From Pandoraea terrae (GTDB taxonomy: Bacteria; Pseudomonadota; Gammaproteobacteria; Burkholderiales; Burkholderiaceae), in contig NZ_CABPRZ010000009.1 in NCBI RefSeq assembly GCF_902459695.1, positions 124,001 through 188,000 of the forward strand: DNA of 64,000 bases. Direction: 5' to 3'. Position numbers and translations under genes: made by a program. This document shows, piece after piece, positions 43,461-53,101 of the stretch (positions are counted from its first letter, which is position 1; every line of letters begins with the position of its first letter). The notes beneath the pieces are model-generated. The model was not told the DNA's origin. It made no database searches and saw only the letters and a program-made list of their open reading frames with translations.

Positions 43461-44846
43461 TCAGCATTCGATGATGTTGACGGCAAGACCGCCGCGCGCG
43501 GTCTCCTTGTACTTCGTCTTCATGTCAGCGCCCGTCTCCCGCATTGTCTTGATGACCTTGTCGAGACTGACGTGGTGGATTCCGTCTCCATGCAATGCCA
43601 TCCGCGCGGCGTTGATGGCTTTCACCGAGGCGACCGCATTTCGCTCAATGCACGGAATTTGTACCAGTCCGCCAACCGGATCGCAGGTGAGGCCGAGATG
43701 ATGCTCCATGCCGATCTCGGCAGCATTCTCGACCTGCTCGGGTGTGCCGCCCATCACCGCGCACAGGCCAGCCGCCGCCATGGAGCATGCGACACCCACC
43801 TCCCCCTGGCATCCGACTTCAGCGCCGGAGATGGATGCGTTCTCTTTGTACAGGATGCCAATCGCCGCCGCCGTCAGCAGGAATTCGACGATCCCGTGCT
43901 CTGATGCACCGGGGACGAACTTCAGGTAGTACTGCAGCACTGCAGGAATGATCCCCGCTGCACCGTTTGTCGGGGCAGTCACTACCCTGCCTCCCGATGC
44001 GTTCTCTTCGTTCACGGCAAGCGCGAAGAGATTGACCCAGTCAATCGCATCAAGCGGATCCGAGGCATCAGGACTACGTGACTGGAGTCGCCGAGCCAGT
44101 GCCGCTGCCCGCCTGCGTACTTTGAGGGGTCCGGGCAGTGTGCCCTCCGCCTCGCACCCCCGCTTTATGCAAGCCTGCATGACGCTCCAGATCTCGAGAA
44201 GCCCGGCGTCCGTGTCGCCATCGTCGCGCCACAGCCTTTCATTGCGATGCATCACTTCGGCAATACTGAGGCCGTGAAGGCGGGTCAATGCCAACAGTTC
44301 TTCCGCAGTCCTGAACGGGAACGGCAGGCCGCTGGCGTCCGTAGACGAGCGAGAATCCGGCGTCGCGTTGGTCATCAGCGCCTCGCCGACGACAAAGCCT
44401 CCTCCCACAGAGTAGTAGGTCGCCAGGTGCAAGGATTCGCCCCGCACATCCAGGGCGGTGAAGCGCATCCCGTTCGCATGGAGGGGTAGGGCCCGACGAT
44501 GGAACTGCATATCCCGGCGCTCGTCGAAGCCCACGCGATGCCTTCCGGCCAGGCAAAGGCTCCGCGCACTGCGAATGCTTGCCACGATGCCCGGCACCGC
44601 GTCCACGTCGACGGTATCCGGTTCGTGACCGGAGAGGCCGAGAAGCACCGCAACGTCGCTGCCGTGGCCCTTTCCCGTGGCGCCGAGTGATCCGTATAAC
44701 TCCGCCCGCACGCCATGGACGCGCGGGATCAAATCCTTATCCTCAAGCGCACGCACGAAGGTGAGCGCCGCGCGCATCGGTCCGACGGTGTGGGAACTGG
44801 AAGGACCAATGCCAATCTTGAACAGATCGAATACGCTGACTGCCAC
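43461..44846 (-). CDS. sdaA: L-serine ammonia-lyase (serine dehydratase)
   Basis: A 461-residue single-chain, iron-sulfur L-serine dehydratase that turns serine into pyruvate and ammonia. The N-terminal domain has [16 protein letters not shown], and the cluster cysteines appear in [13 protein letters not shown] and [15 protein letters not shown] take the GTG at 44846 ([12 protein letters not shown]), because GGAGG stands 4-5 nt upstream and the family begins there; a longer frame to 45263 lies inside the neighbouring gene. It is the last gene of the SHMT-like/Aap transporter operon, 13 nt after the SHMT-like stop. Confidence 0.95.
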   Translation of the reverse strand: MAVSVFDLFKIGIGPSSSHTVGPMRAALTFVRALEDKDLIPRVHGVRAELYGSLGATGKGHGSDVAVLLGLSGHEPDTVDVDAVPGIVASIRSARSLCLAGRHRVGFDERRDMQFHRRALPLHANGMRFTALDVRGESLHLATYYSVGGGFVVGEALMTNATPDSRSSTDASGLPFPFRTAEELLALTRLHGLSIAEVMHRNERLWRDDGDTDAGLLEIWSVMQACIKRGCEAEGTLPGPLKVRRRAAALARRLQSRSPDASDPLDAIDWVNLFALAVNEENASGGRVVTAPTNGAAGIIPAVLQYYLKFVPGASEHGIVEFLLTAAAIGILYKENASISGAEVGCQGEVGVACSMAAAGLCAVMGGTPEQVENAAEIGMEHHLGLTCDPVGGLVQIPCIERNAVASVKAINAARMALHGDGIHHVSLDKVIKTMRETGADMKTKYKETARGGLAVNIIEC

Positions 44847-44859
44847 GGGGACCTCCGCC

Positions 44860-46176
44860 TTAGCGCAGATAATGCAGCTTGTTGAACTGGCTGCGATAGT
44901 CGCTGACAGCGGGCGCGATAGCCTCCGGCGCCTGACGCCCGAGCAGCACATCGGCAATGAACTTTGCCAACTGCGGCATGTGCTCGCAGCGCATGCCCCA
45001 ACGGACCAGTTCCGGGGTGCCCATGCGCAGCCCGTTGACGTCCCCGTCGATTTCGGGAAGCGGCAGGCCGATTCCGCATGCCAGGATGTTGGCACGTCGC
45101 AGCAGCTTGGCCATTGCCTGGCCGCCGCCGAACGGGTGTGCCTCCACGGCAAACTGATGCGACGTGGTGATGCCGCGATCCCGTGCGAAGACCGGCAATC
45201 CCTCGTCAACCAGCGCCTGACCGAATGCCTTGCTGGTCCGCACCATCTCAGCAGCGTATTCACGACCGTGGACCTGCCAGTCCAGCATCGTCATGGCGAT
45301 CGACGCCGAGCGCGCCGCGTCGAAGTTGGCCGTCATCCCGGGGTAGGCGACCGCATCGAGGCGCTTGGCAATGTCCGCGTCATTGGTGACGATCAGGCCA
45401 CCGGCAGCGCCTGCCAGGCTCTTGTACGTGCTCATCGTCATCAGATGCGCACCTTCGTCAAGCGGAAGCTGCCAGGCGTGACCGGCGATCAGTCCGCAGA
45501 GGTGCGCCGCATCGAACAGGACGATCGCGCCGATCTCGTCGGCAATCTCCCGTACTTCCTTGATCGGGTGCGGGAACAGGTTCAGGCTGTTCCCGATCGT
45601 GATCATCCTTGGCCTCAGCCGCCTGGCGTCTTCGCGCAGTTTGTTGACGTCGACGGTGTAGCGGTCCGCATCAAACGCCATCAGATAGGGCTTGACCCCG
45701 TACATGCCGGCTGCGCCAATGGCGTGGTGGCTGAAATGGCCGCCGACCGTTGCGCTTGGCACGAAGACGGTATCGCCCGGCCGTGCTGCGATCATGTATG
45801 CGTACAAATTGGCAAGCGCGCCCGATGCCACACGAATCTCCGCGTACTGCGCCGCAAACACCTCGGCAACCAGTTCCGCCGCGAGAATCTCGATTTTCTC
45901 GACGCCTTCGAGCCCCATCTCGTACTTGTCGCCGGGATAGCCCAACGACGGGCGCGATCCCACGCCCGACGCCAGGAGCGCCTCTGCCTTGGGGCTGATC
46001 GCATTCGTTGCCGGGTTCAGGTTAAAGCAATCGCGCTCATGAATGACGCGGTTCTCCTCGACGAAGGCGAGCAGGTCGCGCTCGTTCTGGTCAGGCGTCT
46101 GGGCAGCAAAGCGTTGAGCCAGGGCGTGGATGTAGTGCTCGGGGCCTTCCGGCACCCACGGACGGGGATTCAGCAT
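44860..46176 (-). CDS. SHMT-like PLP enzyme lacking the catalytic glutamate
   Basis: A 438-residue fold-type I enzyme related to serine hydroxymethyltransferase. The PLP lysine is K252 (MSTYKSLAG), with PLP ligands D222 and H225 ([11 protein letters not shown]) and the carboxylate arginine in NGLRMGTPE. In GlyA the ASEN segment carries the glutamate needed for folate-dependent chemistry; here the equivalent segment is [10 protein letters not shown] with no glutamate, and the histidine before the lysine is Y251. It may be an alpha-methylserine or beta-hydroxy-amino-acid aldolase-type enzyme. It is coupled to sdaA and an Aap importer. Confidence 0.82.
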   Translation of the reverse strand: MLNPRPWVPEGPEHYIHALAQRFAAQTPDQNERDLLAFVEENRVIHERDCFNLNPATNAISPKAEALLASGVGSRPSLGYPGDKYEMGLEGVEKIEILAAELVAEVFAAQYAEIRVASGALANLYAYMIAARPGDTVFVPSATVGGHFSHHAIGAAGMYGVKPYLMAFDADRYTVDVNKLREDARRLRPRMITIGNSLNLFPHPIKEVREIADEIGAIVLFDAAHLCGLIAGHAWQLPLDEGAHLMTMSTYKSLAGAAGGLIVTNDADIAKRLDAVAYPGMTANFDAARSASIAMTMLDWQVHGREYAAEMVRTSKAFGQALVDEGLPVFARDRGITTSHQFAVEAHPFGGGQAMAKLLRRANILACGIGLPLPEIDGDVNGLRMGTPELVRWGMRCEHMPQLAKFIADVLLGRQAPEAIAPAVSDYRSQFNKLHYLR

Positions 46177-46212
46177 GGGAAACTCCTCTAGGTAAGTCAG
46201 TTCGTACCGATG

Positions 46213-46971
46213 TCAGTGCTTGAGTACACGGCCAAGAAATGCGCGGGTCCGCTCCTCTTTGGGTGCATCGAATATTTGTGCGGGCGTGCCTTGTTCGAGC
46301 ACATTCCCCCGGTCAATGAAGACGACGCGATTGGCAACCTCTCGTGCAAAGCCCATTTCATGGGTGACGATCATCATGGTCATGCCTTCCGCGGCAAGCT
46401 CGCGCATCACATCCAGGACCTCTCCGACCATCTCCGGATCGAGGGCGGAAGTGGGCTCATCGAACAGCATGACCTCCGGTTCCATGGCCAGCGCCCGCGC
46501 GATGGCTACGCGCTGCTGCTGTCCGCCTGACAACTGTCCCGGGTACTTCTGCGCATGCTCGGCGAGGCCTACGCGATCGAGCAGTTTCATCGCGACGGCT
46601 TCCGCCTCGGCCTGCGGCTTGCGCTTGACACGCATCGGTGCGAGACAGATGTTCTCCAGAACAGTCTTGTGCGGGAACAAATTGAATTGTTGGAAAACCA
46701 TGCCGACGCGCTGCCGTACTCCCGCCAGGCGCTTTTCCTCACCCAGTTCACGGTCTGCCTCGCAGGGCAGTTCGCACCCGTGCACCACGATCTGCCCCTT
46801 CTGGAATACCTCCAGCCCATTGACACAGCGAATCAACGTGGACTTCCCGGAGCCGCTCGCGCCAATGATGACAAGGACTTCCCCCCGCGCTACCTCGAGA
46901 TTGAGCTCGCGCAGGATATGGGCGGTACCGAAATACTTGTCGACGTTGCGCAACTGAACGATTGGTGTCAT
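46213..46971 (-). CDS. aapP: Aap-type amino-acid ABC transporter ATPase
   Basis: A 252-residue polar amino-acid transporter ATPase. Walker A is GASGSGKST, the signature [15 protein letters not shown], and Walker [15 protein letters not shown]. The start at 46971 has AGGAG just upstream; a 20-residue in-frame extension lies in the permease gene. It lies 36 nt upstream of the SHMT-like gene and 13 nt after the AapM-like gene, so transport and catabolism share one transcript. Confidence 0.94.
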   Translation of the reverse strand: MTPIVQLRNVDKYFGTAHILRELNLEVARGEVLVIIGASGSGKSTLIRCVNGLEVFQKGQIVVHGCELPCEADRELGEEKRLAGVRQRVGMVFQQFNLFPHKTVLENICLAPMRVKRKPQAEAEAVAMKLLDRVGLAEHAQKYPGQLSGGQQQRVAIARALAMEPEVMLFDEPTSALDPEMVGEVLDVMRELAAEGMTMMIVTHEMGFAREVANRVVFIDRGNVLEQGTPAQIFDAPKEERTRAFLGRVLKH

Positions 46972-46984
46972 TGCGGGCTCCTGT

Positions 46985-48124
46985 TTAGCGATGACCGGCA
47001 GCCATCCTGAACTCGAGGCGCCGTGCGCCATAAGTGATCAGGGAGGAGACGGTGAGATAGACGGCGAACATGAACAGATAGATCTCGTAGGTCCGGCCAT
47101 TCGCCTGCGGATCGACAAGGACCATCTGGCCGGCGCGCAGGAAGTCCGTCAGTCCGATAATGAAGAGCAGCGGCACGGTATTGAAGATATCCAGCACATT
47201 GCCAACCAGCGCAGGTGTGACCACGCGAAGGGCCTGCGGCAGCACCACATCCCGGCTGGTCTGGGCGGTACTCATTCCGAGCGACGCCGCGGCCTCCGTT
47301 TGTCCGCGCGGCACGCTCTGCAGGCCGCTGCGTACGTACTCGGCAACGTAGGCGGCGAAGAACAGCGTGAAGGCGACAAGTCCGCGGGCCAGATCCGGTA
47401 CAGGGCTCTCCGGCGCCAACAGCGGCGTCACCACCCAGATCCAATACACGATCAGAATCAGAGGGAGGGAGCGCATCAGTTCGATGTAGCCGGTGCACAG
47501 CACCCTGGCGCTCGCGTACCGGCTCCGGCGCCCAAAGGCGAGGAAAACGCCCAAGGGAATGCTGAGTACCGATGCGAGCAACGTGACCAGGACACTCATC
47601 AGCAGACCACCCCAGTGCTCCATGCCGACCGGTGCAAGCGCAACACCGACGGCGGCAACGGCGGCCAGCCATGCGGGGCCCAGCGCTTTGGTCGTCGTCC
47701 GGAGGACTGCGTCGAAGCGGGAGACGACATACCACGGCAGAATTCCCGCCGCCAGACAGGCGAGAGAGGCGCTGAGGCGATCCAGGCCTGCAAGCAGGCA
47801 AGCCACGGCAGCCGCGACGACGGCGCCCGCCAACAGGACAAGGCGCCGGGGCCGCGCCACCAGACCGAGCGTTGCCCCGGTCATCACCGCCAGGATGCTC
47901 GCCGCAAACCAGGCGCGTCCGGTGTACTCGCCGGGAAAAGTTCCCACCATCAGCACGCGTAGGTTGTCCGCGACGATGGCCCACTTCGCCTGCGTCAGTG
48001 CCCATTCACCGAGGCGCCAGCCGAACGCCAGCGTCACAGGGATGAAGACCACGGACAGCAAGGTGTCAAACGGACTGGCGAACAGGTTGACCCGGCACCA
48101 GCGCACGAGACCGTTGTTGCTCAT
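46985..48124 (-). CDS. aapM: Aap-type amino-acid ABC transporter permease AapM
   Basis: A 379-residue permease of the His/Glu/Gln/Arg/opine family. Unlike simple HisM-type permeases it has a long N-terminal membrane extension (four or more helices) before the BPD_transp_1 domain, typical of AapM and BztC. The EAA loop is [20 protein letters not shown] near residue 290. The ATG at 48124 overlaps the AapQ-like stop (ATGA). It forms a heterodimer with AapQ. Confidence 0.93.
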   Translation of the reverse strand: MSNNGLVRWCRVNLFASPFDTLLSVVFIPVTLAFGWRLGEWALTQAKWAIVADNLRVLMVGTFPGEYTGRAWFAASILAVMTGATLGLVARPRRLVLLAGAVVAAAVACLLAGLDRLSASLACLAAGILPWYVVSRFDAVLRTTTKALGPAWLAAVAAVGVALAPVGMEHWGGLLMSVLVTLLASVLSIPLGVFLAFGRRSRYASARVLCTGYIELMRSLPLILIVYWIWVVTPLLAPESPVPDLARGLVAFTLFFAAYVAEYVRSGLQSVPRGQTEAAASLGMSTAQTSRDVVLPQALRVVTPALVGNVLDIFNTVPLLFIIGLTDFLRAGQMVLVDPQANGRTYEIYLFMFAVYLTVSSLITYGARRLEFRMAAGHR

Positions 48125-49314
48125 TTCACACCCCCTTTGGCCACGATGCGGCGATTGAGAAGGTTCACGCACGCGCTGATGCTCCAGCTCAGAACGAGGT
48201 AGGCCAGCATCACCACGATCACGCCTTCCAGGCTACGGCCCGACTGGTTCGCGACAGTGCCGTACACGTTGAACAGGTCCGGATAACCGATCGCAATGCC
48301 AAGCGAAGACGTCTTGGCCAGACTGATGTACTGGTTGCCAAAGGCCGGCAGCACCACCCGGAATACCTGCGGCACCACGACATCGCGATACGTCGTGCGA
48401 CGACTCATGCCGAGCGCAGCCGACGCCTCCCATTGGCCACGGGCGAGCGCCAGGATGGCACCGCGTACGATTTCCGCGATGAAGGCAGCCGTGTAGACCG
48501 TCAAGCCCAGCAGGAGCGCGACAAACTCAGGGGAAAGGGACAGTCCGTCCTGCACAACGAAACCCTTGACCATGGGAACGGTTCGGACCAGGGGGAATCC
48601 CAGTGCGAACGAGATGGCCACCGCAGCCAGTCCCGCAGCCAGCAGCCGCCAGCGGAACTTGCGCAAGGCAGCGGCGCCCGCCAACAGGACGCATCCGCCG
48701 ATCAAGGCCCAGGCTGCCGCGGCGGAGGCGTCCGGGGCTATTGCGAGTCCTGGCAGGAAAATGCCCTGTCGGCTGGCGATCAGCCCGCCGTACCAGCGCA
48801 CGGCATTGTCAAGCAGTGGAAGCTTGAGCACCACGGCAAAGTACCAGAACACCAGTTGAATCAGCATCGGCGTATTGCGCAGCAACTCGACGACACCGAA
48901 CGACAATTGCCGGACGAGCCAGTTGTGGGCGACTCGCCCCATCCCGAGAAGTACGCCGAGGATGGTGCTGAGAACGATCGCAAGGCTGGCCACTTTCAGC
49001 GTATTGACGAAGCCGGCAAGCAGCGCGTCGGCATTGCTGTCGTTGGACTGGAATGCACGTATGCCGTCGGATACCACGACAAGTCCTTCGCTGATGTCAA
49101 ATCCCGCCGCCTGCTTCAGAAAGCCCATGTCGAAGGCGATCCCGTTGCGTGCGAGACCCGCTCGCACGCTGAGTGCGAACCACGCGATTATCGCCAGGAC
49201 GGCAAGCACGATTGCGGCTTGCTTGATCGCGTACAGGGCTTTGCGTCGAGTCCGCACGCGCGGTGTCAGCAGACCGCCTGTGGCAGGCGGCGAGAGCGTC
49301 ATCGGTTGTTCCAT
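48121..49314 (-). CDS. aapQ: Aap-type amino-acid ABC transporter permease AapQ
   Basis: A 397-residue permease of the same family as AapM with a large insertion between the first helices, as in AapQ and BztB. The EAA loop is QWEASAALGMSRRTTYRDVV near residue 310. The ATG at 49314 has GGAGGGG upstream. It is followed by aapM in a translational overlap and preceded by the binding protein. The gap to the binding-protein stop (49347) is 32 nt. Confidence 0.93.
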   Translation of the reverse strand: MEQPMTLSPPATGGLLTPRVRTRRKALYAIKQAAIVLAVLAIIAWFALSVRAGLARNGIAFDMGFLKQAAGFDISEGLVVVSDGIRAFQSNDSNADALLAGFVNTLKVASLAIVLSTILGVLLGMGRVAHNWLVRQLSFGVVELLRNTPMLIQLVFWYFAVVLKLPLLDNAVRWYGGLIASRQGIFLPGLAIAPDASAAAAWALIGGCVLLAGAAALRKFRWRLLAAGLAAVAISFALGFPLVRTVPMVKGFVVQDGLSLSPEFVALLLGLTVYTAAFIAEIVRGAILALARGQWEASAALGMSRRTTYRDVVVPQVFRVVLPAFGNQYISLAKTSSLGIAIGYPDLFNVYGTVANQSGRSLEGVIVVMLAYLVLSWSISACVNLLNRRIVAKGGVK

Positions 49315-49346
49315 GGTGTGTCCCCTCCGAAGTGCGCCGACCAGCC

Positions 49347-50390
49347 TCAGATCCAGGGCGGTGAGTACACTGCACCACCCTCGTACCACGGCGCATTCAA
49401 CGTGCCTTTCCGGCCGATCGGGTAAGGCGTGCCGGGCCCGAGGTTGCGGTTGTAAATCTCGCTGTAGTTGCCGACCTGGCTAACGATCTTCGCTACAAAG
49501 TCTGCGGGAAGCCCGAAGTCCGGCCCGAAGCTGCCATTGACGCCCAGGAACTTCTGCACGAACGGATCCCTGGATTTCAGCGCCTGCGCTACGGACTTCG
49601 AGTCGATCTTGCTTTCCTCGGCCTGGAATGTCGCGAACATGATCCAGCGCAGCGCATTGCGCCAGCGGGAATCGTTGGCGACGGTGAAGCCGGCGAATGG
49701 GGACTTGTCGAGCGACTCGGGAAGAATGTTGTAGTCCTGCGGCTTCGGCGCGTTTGCCTTCCACGACGCAAGGGCCGAGCGGTCGGTGCTCATGCCGTTA
49801 CATCGACCGGACTCCATCGCCGCAAATAGCTTCTCGAGGTTCTCGTAGGTCAGGACCTTGGTGGACGGACTCCACCCCTCGGCCTTGATGTAGGCGGACA
49901 GCGTCTGTTCCGTCGCGGATCCTTGTGTCGTGCAGAGGGTGGCGCCGTTCAGATCCTTGACACTCTTGATCTTGTCGCCTTTCACCATCACCCCGTTCCC
50001 GTCGTAAAAATAGATCGGCAGGAAGTCGACGGTAATCGCAGATTCGCGTCCCGGCTTGACCGTGGTATGCGCAAACACGACATCGACCTGGTTGGTCTGG
50101 ACCGCATTAAACCGGCTCTTGTCTGTCACGACGACGAACTTCACCTTCTTTGCATCGCCCAGGACAGCAGCCGCGACGGCTCTGCACATATCGACGTCGA
50201 GCCCCTCAAGGTGTCCCGTCTTCGTGTTCAGGTAACCAAAGCCCGGCGCGGCATTGTCCGTCCCGCAATTGAGGACGCCACGTTGCTTGACCTTATCCAG
50301 CAGGGAGGGCGCAGCGTGCGCCGGCGCGGCGGCAACGGCTGCGAAGGCGGCGGCAATCAGGCCGCGAAGGATGTTTACCGCAATCTTCAT
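49347..50390 (-). CDS. aapJ: Aap-type amino-acid-binding periplasmic protein AapJ
   Basis: A 347-residue type II binding protein with a signal peptide cleaved near AHAAPSL, longer than HisJ-type proteins, as AapJ and BztA are. The amino-acid-binding region RGVLNCGTDNAAPGFGYLNT is at the start of the mature protein. Two cysteines (LNCG and MCRAV) and a later pair (TLCTTQ, RCNGM) suggest disulfides. It is the first gene of the operon and faces the LysR gene. Aap systems take up many L-amino acids; the neighbouring enzymes point to a hydroxy-amino acid here. Confidence 0.93.
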   Translation of the reverse strand: MKIAVNILRGLIAAAFAAVAAAPAHAAPSLLDKVKQRGVLNCGTDNAAPGFGYLNTKTGHLEGLDVDMCRAVAAAVLGDAKKVKFVVVTDKSRFNAVQTNQVDVVFAHTTVKPGRESAITVDFLPIYFYDGNGVMVKGDKIKSVKDLNGATLCTTQGSATEQTLSAYIKAEGWSPSTKVLTYENLEKLFAAMESGRCNGMSTDRSALASWKANAPKPQDYNILPESLDKSPFAGFTVANDSRWRNALRWIMFATFQAEESKIDSKSVAQALKSRDPFVQKFLGVNGSFGPDFGLPADFVAKIVSQVGNYSEIYNRNLGPGTPYPIGRKGTLNAPWYEGGAVYSPPWI

Positions 50391-50489
50391 GTCTGGCTCC
50401 TGTTCTCAAGTGGGGGTGACGGCAAGACTCATTAAAGAAGATTGGTATAGTTACGTCTACTGATGTTTTCTTATTTGATGCGTTAGAAA

Positions 50490-50501
50490 AACTGTTCAGT
50501 T
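50490..50501. promoter_or_regulatory. Inverted repeat between aapJ and lysR-type gene
   Basis: The sequence aactgttcagtt has perfect 5-bp arms around 2 nt. It lies in the 140-nt divergent gap, 30 nt from the LysR start and 100 nt from aapJ. It is short and does not show the classic T-N11-A form, so it is only a candidate site. Confidence 0.3.
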
Positions 50502-50530
50502 ATTGCGGGTATTTACCTAAGGGTTTTCGC

Positions 50531-51436
50531 ATGGATCTGGCGCGTTTGAAGATACTGAGAGAGCTGTCCCGGTGCGGCACCATGGCGGCGGCCGGGGAAG
50601 CGCTGTCCCTGTCGCCCTCTGCCATTTCCCAGCAGATTGCCCAGCTCGAGCTTGAGGCGGGCGTGAGCCTTACGGAGCGGCGCGGGCGTGGCGTGATACT
50701 GACGCCCGCCGGCGAGGCTCTGGTCGGCTATGCCGAGCGCGTGATGGTGGTGTTGGACGAAGCCAAATCGGAAATGGCCCAACTGAAACGCGAGATCGCT
50801 GGGGACCTGCGCGTCGCCGCCTTCCCCTCAATCGCATCGGTGGTCATTCCGCAGACAATTACGGCATTGCGGCAAGTGTTTCCCAGGCTTCACGTCATCC
50901 TGGACGAGATGGAACCCATGGATGGTCTGGCAGCCCTCAGATCGTGGCGTGCCGACGTCGCCCTGATCGACGATCTTTCGATCCTGCTCGAAGGCAAGCA
51001 GGCGGGCATTAGCCGCGTACCGCTCGCCGAAGACGTGCTCTATGCATTACTTCCCGACCACCACCCGCTCGCGCGCAGGCATTCCATTTCCGTGACGGAC
51101 CTCAAGCACGAGTCCTGGGCGCTCGACTCGACATCCAGTGCGTTTGGAGATTTCATCATGAACCTCTGCCGCCGAACAGGATTCGAACCGGAACTGAATG
51201 CAAGCTGCAAGGGCTTCGAAATGGTTGCAGCGATGGTGTCGGCCGGTTGTTCCGTATCCGTGGCACCAGGCCTGAGGTTAACGAAAAAGATTATTGGTGT
51301 GCGAGCGGTCAAGTTGAGACCCGAGGCTCGCCGCAAGATTTCGGTGGCATACCGCAGTGGTGAAAAGGAGCATCCTGCGGTGAAGGTATTCCTCGAGGAA
51401 CTCCTGCGGTCTGCGGCGCGCCTTGGCGTTCATTAG
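50531..51436 (+). CDS. LysR-family transcriptional regulator
   Basis: A 301-residue LysR regulator. The N-terminal winged helix-turn-helix (ILRELSRCGTMAAAGEALSL) is followed by the effector domain (LRVAAFPSIASVVIPQTITA). TAAGGG stands 8 nt before the ATG. It is divergent from the Aap-SHMT-like-sdaA operon and is its probable activator, with the imported amino acid or a product as inducer. The sequence gives no further hint of the ligand. Confidence 0.92.
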   Translation: MDLARLKILRELSRCGTMAAAGEALSLSPSAISQQIAQLELEAGVSLTERRGRGVILTPAGEALVGYAERVMVVLDEAKSEMAQLKREIAGDLRVAAFPSIASVVIPQTITALRQVFPRLHVILDEMEPMDGLAALRSWRADVALIDDLSILLEGKQAGISRVPLAEDVLYALLPDHHPLARRHSISVTDLKHESWALDSTSSAFGDFIMNLCRRTGFEPELNASCKGFEMVAAMVSAGCSVSVAPGLRLTKKIIGVRAVKLRPEARRKISVAYRSGEKEHPAVKVFLEELLRSAARLGVH

Positions 51437-51827
51437 ATTCCCTGTGCCAGCAGGCGTACGCGGTGCCGCAGAGGCGATCTATCCGGCGCTGGTCCAGCAG
51501 GCTGCCCCCCGTCAGAATCGAGTTGCAGACGATGGATACCGCACCAACTACAAGCCACGTGCCCCATTTTTCAAACACCGAATAGCTGCCGTCCTCGATT
51601 TTGGCGTCGGGATTGCGGCCAGTCGTAGCAGCAGATGCACGAGAAGTGCGCCCAATCTTCGGCTCGAGAAATCCATACAGTCGCACTGCGCACGGCAGCG
51701 AGATGAAGAGCGTGAAGTAGACGCCGACCGTGCTCGTAATCAGGTTACTCGCTGCGGCAAACGTAGCTACCTGCTTCGCCACTTCGGCCGTTTGTTGTGC
51801 CGCGATTGCTCCAGACGCCGCCGCCAT
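51309..51827 (-). CDS. Doubtful membrane-protein frame overlapping lysR 3' end
   Basis: A 172-codon frame with two strong hydrophobic helices (LITSTVGVYFTLFISLPCAV and TWLVVGAVSIVCNSILTGGS), a charged linker and a basic C-terminus that overlaps the LysR coding region by 128 nt on the other strand. The ribosome site is poor. I do not recognise a family. The helix-containing part lies in the 434-nt gap between lysR and the DUF2891 gene, which otherwise holds nothing, so it may be a decayed gene that has lost its proper end. Confidence 0.35.
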   Translation of the reverse strand: MAAASGAIAAQQTAEVAKQVATFAAASNLITSTVGVYFTLFISLPCAVRLYGFLEPKIGRTSRASAATTGRNPDAKIEDGSYSVFEKWGTWLVVGAVSIVCNSILTGGSLLDQRRIDRLCGTAYACWHRESNERQGAPQTAGVPRGIPSPQDAPFHHCGMPPKSCGEPRVST

Positions 51828-51870
51828 CAGGCTGCTCTCACGCGGCCGCCGCTGCGCCGCCTGATCTACA

Positions 51871-52887
51871 TTAGTTGCCCGCCTCCAGCGCAACAACGGC
51901 ATAGGTCGCGAGCCAGTGCTCCCCCATGTAGTCGCCCGCGACATGCGGCAGGCCCGCCGCAAGGTGGCGTTGTGCGGCTGTCTGCGCGATGGCGCGGCGT
52001 GGGTCGTCAGGCGCCAGTGCGCTTGCCACCGATCGCCAACACCATGCCCGGCTGAAATTCAGTCCGTCGAGGTGGGCGATCTTGCCGTCGGTACGGTCGG
52101 TGACGGTGGGCGGCTGGAACAGCACGGCGGGCTCGCACCGGGCAACGCCGGGCAAGAAGCGGTCGAACCAGGCGTGGAACCGTGCGGGCGGCAGCAGGCG
52201 CCGCATGCACTCCGCCTCCACCAGCGCCGGGGAATGGAAATCGTCGAGGTTCGGCTCGCCCCATGACGGGCAATCCGAATCTGACCCGTACCACTGATTT
52301 GCGGCGTTCGCGAGCAATTCCGTGAACGCCGGATCCTTCGCCGCTTCGGCATAGTCCGCCGCCATTCTCAGGGCAAATGCCGTGTTCAAGTGCGTGCCCA
52401 CCCGGACGGGATACGCCGCCTTCGGCAGAAACGCCCGAAACTGCTCCACGATCACCTCGGCCAGCGGCGTCAGTGCTTCCGACCACCCCCGCCCTTCGTG
52501 ACACGTCAGCTCGGCGGCGAGTTTCAGCAGCCATGCCCACCCGTACGGGCGCTCGAAACCCCTCGCGGTGGCCGGTGCGAAATACGCGCACTCCCCGGCG
52601 ACATTTTCCCGGGTGAGATGCGCGTCGAACAGTTCGCCGATTTCCGCGGCCGGCACCGCTTGCGGAAACCGGCGCAGCAAATACGCGAGCATCCAGTACC
52701 CATGGACGCACGAATGCCAGTCGTAGCTGCCGAAGAAGACCGGATGCAACGCGCGCGGCGTGCGCACATCTTCCGGACCGGCAAGCGCATGGGCCAGATG
52801 GTTCGGATATTCTCGCGTCACGTGCCCGAGTGCGATGCGGGCAAAACGGGCAGCGAGATCTTCGGTCAGCGTGAGAGGCAGGGTCAT
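51871..52887 (-). CDS. DUF2891 family protein
   Basis: A 338-residue cytosolic protein of the DUF2891 family. Characteristic blocks are HPVFFGSYDWHSCVHGYWML near residue 50, a Cys-Pro-Ser-Trp-Gly-Glu-Pro run near 210 and the C-terminal HVAGDYMGEHWLATYAV. The fold is thought to be alpha/alpha-barrel-like, as in sugar epimerases and lyases, but no activity is established. GAGGAG stands 6 nt before the ATG at 52887. It is alone between the doubtful frame and the divergent AraC-type gene. Confidence 0.85.
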   Translation of the reverse strand: MTLPLTLTEDLAARFARIALGHVTREYPNHLAHALAGPEDVRTPRALHPVFFGSYDWHSCVHGYWMLAYLLRRFPQAVPAAEIGELFDAHLTRENVAGECAYFAPATARGFERPYGWAWLLKLAAELTCHEGRGWSEALTPLAEVIVEQFRAFLPKAAYPVRVGTHLNTAFALRMAADYAEAAKDPAFTELLANAANQWYGSDSDCPSWGEPNLDDFHSPALVEAECMRRLLPPARFHAWFDRFLPGVARCEPAVLFQPPTVTDRTDGKIAHLDGLNFSRAWCWRSVASALAPDDPRRAIAQTAAQRHLAAGLPHVAGDYMGEHWLATYAVVALEAGN

Positions 52888-52995
52888 GGGCAACTCCTCG
52901 GCAGCGTCATCGGCAATATCAGGCGAGCGCTCCTTTGGGCAGCAACGGCGCGCTTCGGCAAAACAAATATAGGTTCGATCCCAACGTCGTGCCCC

Positions 52996-53025
52996 GGCAG
53001 GACAAAAAATGGGTAAAAATCTGCC
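52996..53025. promoter_or_regulatory. GGCAG...CTGCC element upstream of AraC-type gene
   Basis: The minus-strand sequence GGCAGATTTTTACCC (53011-53025) resembles the GGCAGATT-type repeats found between the acyl-CoA genes 3 kb away. A second GGCAG at 52996-53000 on the plus strand makes the element roughly inverted. It lies 77-106 nt upstream of the AraC-type start, suited to autoregulation. Confidence 0.45.
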
Positions 53026-53101
53026 GGCGCCTCAGCTATGACAAAATACGCCATCCACGCACCGCGAGCGTACGCGCTCGCGATTTGACGACACCGGCCC
53101 C

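Noticed and set aside
44847-45263. N-terminal extension of serine dehydratase
   Set aside because: It lies inside the SHMT-like gene; the GTG at 44846 has GGAGG and starts where the family starts.
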